Shown piece by piece: positions 57,223 to 64,000 of a stretch of 64,000 bases of DNA. This stretch comes from Hyalella azteca. Its lineage: Eukaryota; Arthropoda; Malacostraca; Amphipoda; Hyalellidae. The stretch spans positions 434,001 through 498,000 of the forward strand of contig NW_025935888.1 in NCBI RefSeq assembly GCF_000764305.2. Direction: 5' to 3'. Under the pieces are notes generated by a model. The model was not told where the DNA came from and ran no database searches. It saw nothing but the letters and a program-made list of their open reading frames with translations. The translations under genes were made by a program, and so were the position numbers. The stretch's first letter is position 1. Each line of letters starts with the position of its first letter.

Positions 57223-57725
57223 TTTTCTTTAACTTCACTTCTTGCTGTTTGTTTGTTTGTCGGCTACAAATCTTATAATCGATATTTAACTCACTTCTAC
57301 CTGTCCAATCGATCTGAAATTTTGCACACTTGTGTAAAGTTGGAGACAATGCATGAATCAAATGTCAAAATAAATTATTAAAAAAAATTGATTTATTTTC
57401 AATATTAAAAGAATTGAAAAAATAATTTTGTCAGCTACAAATCTTATAACTGATATTTGACACACTTTTACCTGTCTAATTGATCTGAAATTTTGCACAC
57501 TTGTGTGAAGTCAGAGGCAATGCATGAATCAATTAACAGAATAAATAATTGTAAAAAAAATTGAATATTAAAAAAATTGTAGCTATATAGTGAAAAAAAT
57601 TGAATAATTATTTTTTTTTAATATTCGAAAATTAAATGAAAAATTCATTGTACATCTGTAAGATTGGAGACACTAGATTCTTTGAAAGTGTTGTCTTTAA
57701 AAAGTAATTTTTAAACGTTTATTTT
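57223..57725 (+). repeat. Dispersed dimeric repeat, copy C
   Basis: Same start, two inner units and end string as the copies in POLR3H intron 1, about 10 kb away. The conserved frame reads YKSYNRYLTHFYLSNRSEIL here and YKSCNRNLIHFYLSYRSEIL in copy A. Confidence 0.85.
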
Positions 57726-59575
57726 CATGACGTGAACTCTGAATTCAGCTGGTCCGTTTCAAGGACGCCCAACCTACGCTCAGACTCAGGTATAGAAGCT
57801 CGACTATCCTGTTGGAGTCCTGAGAAGCCTTGCAGTTCGACTACATTCTTAAAATTCCAGTCATTTCACTCATTGCTTGCCGCTTGACGATAAACATGAG
57901 ATAAATAATTTGAATTATACGTTCTGACCTTTGATTTTTTAACTAAGAAACATGAATAATCATGAATTATTTCTATACTTATTTTTAAATTCGAAGAAAG
58001 CCATTCGAAAAATGCCATCAAACAACTTCAACATTAAACGTTCCTAGATTTCTTTCAGCAAAGTCAACGCCATCAAAATTTATCATTGATAAGTATGGGA
58101 TAGATTGATAGAATATATTGATAGAATATATATAGACTTCAAGGTAACGCAAGCAGAGCATAGAATGAACGTCTGAAGCAACGCTTGCAACAGTGCGACT
58201 TGTGTGAACGAGTCCTGTGCACACATCGACGAATTTCTTATTTAATTTTCATTGAATACAATAAATATTTTTTTCTTGATCAGGCAATTATTATTGATAC
58301 CACTCTCAAGTCGTTACGTAGCCATATTCACATAGGTACAAAAATAATATTGAAAGCTAAATCTTACTTCAATTTACAATATCGGCACCAAACTGTTACA
58401 TCCACACACAACACTGGCTGAATGCCTTCTGGCAAAGTGGCAATGTTTGGCGGCACAGGGTTGCCACTTGCCAGATGGCGCTAAGAGAAAAAGGCCAATT
58501 TAGCATTAAAAAAGGCCAAAACGGCCTCCCATTTAGAATTGAAAGAAAATTGTAAATTCAACGTAGTTAAGCCATTTGCCATGCACACATTTACTCTAGA
58601 GGCTTTTTCCCAACAAATATTACATCAAGTTCACTAATTTTAGGATATTAATTACCGTCAATGCTACATGAGCTCCTGGCATGCAGCGAATTGCATGTTA
58701 CCTGCCTGTCTAAATAAAACCCGTATAATACTGGTCAGAACTACGATTTGTATGATTCGATTGCCATCCATCGACTACAAGCCTTTCGATCCGCTAGAAA
58801 GTTGTGGCTCAGTTTTGTTAACAAATTAGATCGTTTCGTTTGGCCGGCGACGTAAGTGATGTGGCGAAGTTATATTTATAACGTAGATGATAATCGATTT
58901 ATTGCAAACTCATTTTTGCATTAGAAAGTTGATGTAGTCAGTGCACGACTAAGGTGAATAGTAAAAGTCAATTCTATAAATTTATCAAAAATCTTTAAAA
59001 GCTCATAAAATAATATGTTGCCTAACGTAACTTGGAGCATTCTAGAAATCGAACCCAAGTGATTGAATAACTTCCTAGTCCAAGGCAATTTGCTTAAAAA
59101 ATAATTTTTGATGATGAAATGTTATCACAACTGACCAAAATACAACTCTACCTTGTTAAAGTCAAATTAGCCATTAACCCAGTTTTTAAGGAGCATAGAA
59201 AAAATTAAGCCAATTCGATGTGAAATTTCGTAGTGCCTCATACTAAAAAGAGGCTGAATGTATCGCGAAACAACGCTCTAACTGCAGAAATTACTAATGA
59301 ATTTACTACTCTTCAGAATGGAAAACTACACGCGCTCTCTCAGCTCTAACATCCATCGTTATTACTAAGAGTGCACAACTGGATTCATCCCCATTTTACC
59401 CTGATCAATCGGCCAGTGTCGCCACCTAAACCGAAGTATTGACACAGTTACACATCAAAAGTTGAGTTTACTCATCTCATGCAAAAGTAAATTTTAAGTG
59501 AATGTGAAAATTAGTACAAAAAACACGAGAGTAAAATATTTTTCCTGAAAAATCCCCAAACGGACAATACGATGT
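57726..59575. other. Intergenic stretch, possible transposon edge
   Basis: No gene is seen. CAGGGTTGCCAC at 58458 and its partial inverse GTGGCAACACTG at 60020-60031, both next to AAAAGGCCA-rich sequence, could be the two ends of one element. No target duplication was found, and the LINE pieces and adapter lie between them. Confidence 0.35.
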
Positions 59576-59800
59576 GAAAAGAAAGCTAAAGACCAAGAAC
59601 GAAGCCTACAAGCGTTATTTACGAACTCGCAGCGAGTCTGATTATAACCTGTATGCCAGAGCTCGAAATCATGCTAAAAAAGTTTGTCGCACTGCAGTGA
59701 AAAACTTCGAAAAAAAATATTGCTAAAAATGCCAAAAAGAATCCGAAAGCCTTCTTTTTGTACGCTAGTTCGAAGTGTAAGTCAAAGGACGGTATATCTG
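59576..59800 (+). mobile_element. LINE polymerase 5' part (Jockey/CR1-like), degenerate
   Basis: The plus strand reads KRKLKTKNEAYKRYLRTRSE, YNLYARARNHAKKVCRTAVK and NFEKK, then with one frameshift in an A-run IAKNAKKNPKAFFLYASSKC. This is the segment between endonuclease and reverse transcriptase in Jockey/CR1-type LINEs. It is cut off at the adapter. Confidence 0.85.
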
Positions 59801-59838
59801 CTGTCTCTTATACACATCTAGATGTGTATAAGAGACAG
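59801..59838. other. Nextera mate-pair junction adapter, second instance (artefact)
   Basis: The same 38-bp pair of inverted Tn5 mosaic ends as at 43915. LINE coding sequence lies on the left and a LINE 3' tail on the right, with the central LINE part missing. Confidence 0.97.
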
Positions 59839-59940
59839 GTTTAGATCTATGAACAAGGCACGAAATGGAAAAGAATCGGCGACAGGCCACATCAGGCCTA
59901 CACTTCAGAGCCGACATCACTATGTTATGTTATGTTAATA
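59839..59940 (+). mobile_element. LINE 3' tail after the adapter
   Basis: TTTAGATCTATGAACAAGGC followed by GACAGGCCACATCAGGCCT and a TATGTTATGTTA repeat, matching 51624-51735 and 56470-56545. Confidence 0.8.
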
Positions 59941-60419
59941 CGACCAAATAAATTTCGTCAGGCCAGTGCATTTAAAGAAAAGGCCACATTTGCAAAATTT
60001 GGCCGGAAAAGGCTATTGTGGCAACACTGAATTGTGAGTTAACCTGGCTCCAGTCTCCACTAGCTTCACAATCGCGAGCGGCTGGCTGTGGCACAACAAA
60101 ACCGTATTTAATCAATGCGGGGAAATGGTATTGTGGGGGTCAACAATTATTTTACCGTCCACATTTAATTTGTTGAGCTCCATGTCAGAATATATTCACA
60201 GCCAGGGATTGAAATGATAAAGTGATCCATCAAGATTTATTATGGTAAAGAAGGTCACAAGGCAGATGGAAATAGAAGAATAGGCGATATAAAAATGGTT
60301 GGCAAAAATGAACAGTTAACTTATCTGTAGTCAAGCAATCTTAAGCCTACGTGACCTGCTTGATGATGACGGCCACGGGACGAACTAGGAGACATGAGCG
60401 CGTAGGATGACGAGATGTC

Positions 60420-60840
60420 AGGAACACGTGGTGCGTGCGATAGCTAGGAGCACATGGAGTGGCGAGATGCACGTGGAGATACACGTGACGAGATGGACGT
60501 GGAGTTGCACGAGGCGTAGCAAGAAGCACGTGAAATTGCATACATGGCGTAGCAAGATGCACGCGGAGATGCATTAGGCGTGGTGAGATGCACGTGGGGT
60601 TGCACTAGGCGTAGCAAGAAGCACGTGAAATTGCATACATGGCGTAGCAAGATGCACGCGGAGATGCATTAGGCGTAGCGAGATGCACCTGGAGTTACAC
60701 TATGCGTGACGAGATGCACGTGGAGTTGCACGTGGTGTAGCGATGCACGATTGAACTAGGCGTGGCGAGATGCACGTGGATTTGCATGTGGCGAAGCGGG
60801 ATGTTCGTGTAGTTGCACGTGGCGTAGCAAGATGCAGTGT
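60420..60840. repeat. Minisatellite rich in CACGTG
   Basis: About a dozen imperfect units of roughly 30-35 bp with the core GCGTAGCGAGATGCACGTGG. A higher-order repeat of about 100 bp (near 60498-60590 and 60600-60690) is nearly exact. About ten units contain the CACGTG palindrome. Frames on the minus strand are only translations of the repeat. Confidence 0.88.
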
Positions 60841-62044
60841 TACATGTGTTGTGTGAGAAATTCTAAATTTCTCACCGATAATTTCTGAAATTTCACCGCC
60901 AAATAATCTTCCATGACAATACAGGGAATATAGAAACATTCGTTTCTGGCGGGCAGTGCGGTCGTCCTCTGTACGTCTGTGCGGACAAGTCAATGTTAGG
61001 CACTGGGCGAACAGGCTCTTGAGATTCATTTTAATGCAGTTCGGAGCAAGGGTTCCAATCAGTTCTACGTAATGAGTTTTATATACATGGTTCCGTGTTT
61101 TTCCAATATAGGTTGACCAGTGTTACTGCGAAGCAGTACCTGCAGCAGCGCCAGATTCATCGGTTATCCAGTATCGTTAAAATTCTGCATAGAAACCTAA
61201 TTCTATATCCCTTGTTTTGGGCGAATGTCGTGTCCATTCAAATTTTCTATGTAGCACGAACTCTAGGCCTAATTTGCTTTTGTGGAAGTTGGACCTTAGT
61301 TTAAAATTGAACCTTTTAAGATAAATATTTTAAAAAAATTGCCTGATATTCAATAGCAATTTATTTACCATAGTCAAGTGTATACAATATGGAAAATTAA
61401 AGGTCGGCTTGACCGAGTAGATTATTCAAGTATATATTAAAATTCATTTAATTGTATCAGAACTATGTTCAGATTTATATCTACTTTTATTACAATTTGC
61501 ATGAAAATTTTATTCAAATAAAATTCAAAGTTATATCCAAAGATGCATTCAGATATCGGGTGGTGCAATCCATGGTTGAACTAGTATAAGGTTGACCCAT
61601 CAGAAGCCCATTTTTGCGGATGCAGTTCGTTGTTCGCCTGTGACGTCACTGATCTCAATGACATCACGGGCATTAACCAATCACCGAAATGCGATCAAAC
61701 CAGTCAACCAATCCGTCATGGGAATGACGGGTTTGTTTACGTTTCTCGATCTACGCGACGTAACAAGAAAGCTGAACTGAAAGACGGAACTTCTCGTGGG
61801 TCAACCTTATGTGCAATCCGATTAGACTGCTGAAATTTCACTGCTGCGTATTGTGCGATTCTAGTTTAAATCTTTGATCTAATTTCGAATGCAGTTGAAC
61901 ATCTTATTATTCTTTCTGTATTTCTCACTCCAACTTCCTACCCCTTCTAAATTTCTAAACCGATTTCGTCAACCAAAAATAAAAACACTGGGCATTAAAA
62001 ACCTCAGCGGTTAGTTGCTGCATCATAGTGAATTTATATAATAA
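60841..62044. other. Intergenic stretch, no gene seen
   Basis: Short frames (61095-61304 and 61592-61833 plus) lack motifs. AT-rich. No repeat family was identified. Confidence 0.45.
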
Positions 62045-62286
62045 TATAGCGGTTTCAGAGTTTGTTAGGCCGTAGGTCTGTCGCCGATTATTAACATCAC
62101 AGAACATCCACAGCATGTTGTGGGCTTGAACTAGCAACGCACTGCTTCAAAATTTCGTTGCTTAACCCCCGGCCTCCTTGCCGGTTCTTAGCTACAAGAA
62201 ACCGACGCACAGAGCTGGGGTCGACCCCGAACGTCTCTGCGCCAATCTTCGTTCTCTGAACTTTAACCACTGAGCCACCCTGCCCA
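62045..62286 (-). mobile_element. tRNA-derived SINE, copy 2
   Basis: Minus strand: GGGTGGCTCAGTGGTTAAAG (A-box region), then GGGGTCGACCCC (B-box position), AGCTCTGTGCGTCGG and a shared body ending CTGAAACCGCTATATT. Aligns with the copy at 27124-27378 throughout. Confidence 0.78.
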
Positions 62287-63029
62287 AGTGACAATGGTAA
62301 AATTGTGTAGTCAGACTCGATTGGCTTGAGGTTTGGTCTTAACTAGGTTTTCATTTTCTGCTTTATCAACTTTCTGACGCTACAGAGGGAACTCCACTTT
62401 CTTATCTTTCATCGTTTCGCCATACTAACGTCATAGCCATTCTCGACCAACTATGAGCCAAAAGGTACCCTAAAAGCCTAAATCCTACCTGCCTCTAGCT
62501 GTAACGCAGTGGATCCTCTACTGCCTGGACAATACTGTCATTATTTTGTATTCCATGCATTATCATGCAAGATTGTTTAGCGGTAAAATTTGTTTATAAC
62601 ATCGCAATTATGTGCACGCATTCTGCATTCCATTCGGTAATATTTACCAAGTTACAACGAAACTCACAAAAATCTACCCTCAAAACCCCATCACATCATC
62701 CTCACTGATAGATCACAGTTGATTCACCTCTCATGGATATAACCCAGCAGCAGCTGTTATTGACCGTGATTATTCATCACCTTACATAGATACTAATTTT
62801 TTCCCTTCTCAATCTGTAAAAAATTAGAATTACTAATGATAGCAATATTAAAAAGCTATAGCATCAAAGGAGACACTTTCCTTCGGCATTCATGTGTAAC
62901 GTTGGTGAACCGAACATCGAGGCCATGCTGTTTATCCGACCTCTCTTTAGTCTACACTCGTTGAGTTTGTTAAGTTGAGAATCAAAGGCCATTCCAAGTT
63001 ACTGCCTAAATAAAATCTGTTGAAGACGC
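62287..63029. other. Intergenic stretch, no gene seen
   Basis: No coding signal, repeat or RNA gene could be supported. Confidence 0.45.
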
Positions 63030-63238
63030 CTACATTTATAGAGCTTTCCCGATACGGAATAATTCTCTACAGTTCGTGTGCTGCTTATCGGAACGTTGTA
63101 AACTCGCTTCTTCTGACAATAATAAGTAGTATGATAAGAAGACAACTACATTTATAAAGTTTTCTCGATACGGAAGAATTCTCTGCAGTTCGTGTGCTGC
63201 TCATCGGAACGTTGTAAACTCGCTTCTTCTGACAATAA
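63030..63238. repeat. Two direct copies of a 93-bp unit
   Basis: 63030-63122 and 63146-63238 share CTACATTTATA, TCGATACGGAA (or close), CAGTTCGTGTGCTGCT and AACGTTGTAAACTCGCTTCT, ending GACAATAA. They differ at few positions. The sequence just to the right, read on the minus strand, contains a tRNA-like AGATAGCCGAGTGGGTAAAG, so these may belong to a SINE-like element. Confidence 0.75.
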
Positions 63239-63299
63239 GTTAGTTTAGTGGCCACATGTTTACTAGCGCTTTACCCACTCGGCTATCTCGCACCGGAAG

Positions 63300-64000
63300 T
63301 CAAGTTGAACATGACCAACGAGGTGGAAGGTCTCATATTTTCTCAAATCAAATATTCTAAATCACCCACAAAGAGCGGAAGGTCACAAGTCTCTACTCTC
63401 CAGCCTGCTGAAGCTGGCACGAAAGAAGCAGCGTCAGCATCTCAAAGAGACGAAGTGACAAGGAGAGACAGGTGATAAGCAACAGAAACGAATACACTCG
63501 AACGGGAGCGCAGCCGCGCACCACCAATTTTGTGCACCAATTTGAGCCCTGAATCGAGCGCCTTGTATCTCTCCGGACATCCACCAATCAACCGAGAACC
63601 ACTCGGCTTTGTCTTCCTCCGGCCTTGCAAAAAATCTGCCGTGCATCACCAGGCCGCAGATCCAATATGACTTCCGAGCATCGTTTAATTACGTAATTTT
63701 ACGTTCACCGCATCTGAGGTTAGGTTTCAGATAGCATAGTTCAGTTCCAAAATTTATCGTCCTTTGACGAGTGGCCGTTCGAACGAGGGCTGGTTCGACG
63801 CACGGCCTAGATATGCTTGTCCAGTGTTGAAGGCTACGTTCCGGAAGGCAGGAATCATGATGATCCATTACATCCACTGATCCAGGGCAGTGGTGGTCTT
63901 CGGCTGGCGACCCAACTCGAACAAGAGGTCGCTTACACGGGACGTCAGCCGTCCGCACGAAAGAGACAGAGAAGTACCGTAAAGCGTAAGAATCCACGAC
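63300..64000 (-). repeat. Dispersed repeat, copy 2, split by about 427 bp
   Basis: 63306-63490 and 63915-64000 match copy 1 (31841-32110) on the opposite strand. The central 63488-63914 has no counterpart there. Overlapping minus frames in this part have no motif. The repeat continues beyond the window. Confidence 0.7.

Noticed and set aside
60420..60840. CRISPR-like regular repeats
   Set aside because: Spacers are not unique; the whole unit is repeated and degenerate. This is a minisatellite in a eukaryotic genome.
62045..62286. tRNA gene on the minus strand
   Set aside because: Box-like motifs are present, but no cloverleaf closes, the B box is imperfect, and a second copy with the same long body shows a SINE.

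Overview
This is a eukaryotic window, most likely from an arthropod. The genes have introns with GT-AG borders, the intergenic DNA is AT-rich, and there is a dense mix of MITEs, LINE and Tc1 remnants and tRNA-derived SINEs. I cannot fix the order. A PARP2, a core-type alpha1,3-fucosyltransferase with a C-terminal CxxC, and a PLK2/3-like kinase would fit a crustacean or an early-branching hexapod better than a fly. All exon models below were built by hand from splice signals and reading-frame continuity.

Layout. 3745-7051 (+): 3' exons of a polo-like kinase (PLK2/3-like). 10419-15909 (-): a complete ten-exon mitochondrial sarcosine dehydrogenase. 18371-30320 (+): an unrecognised gene X with two copies of its first coding exon and one large last exon. 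34433-39021 (-): PARP2. 45662-48794 (+): RNA polymerase III subunit RPC8 (POLR3H). 52698-55331 (-): alpha1,3-fucosyltransferase. The genes have unrelated housekeeping roles (cell cycle or stress kinase, one-carbon metabolism, DNA repair, Pol III transcription, Golgi glycosylation), so no shared pathway is implied.

The main structural event is a direct tandem duplication. The block 9475-20455, from the SARDH 3' flank through SARDH to the first exon of gene X, is present again at 20456-26830. The junction lies on a shared GGTGTCCTGGA motif. The second copy has lost nearly all of SARDH and keeps only its last 45 codons. It keeps the first exon of gene X and has gained two insertions, one of them a TA-flanked MITE whose empty site is preserved in the other copy.

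Two 38-bp back-to-back Tn5 mosaic ends (43915-43952 and 59801-59838) have the structure of the Nextera mate-pair junction adapter. They are library artefacts, so the sequence on either side should not be treated as contiguous. Three single N bases (9575, 25860, 43999) mark further joins. The one at 9575 hides about 1.7 kb that is present in the other duplicate copy.

I found no convincing new defence, biosynthetic or regulatory system. The most distinctive observations are the duplication with its dated insertion, the doubled first exon, the TA-inserting MITE group with GGGGTRA-containing ends, and the assembly artefacts.
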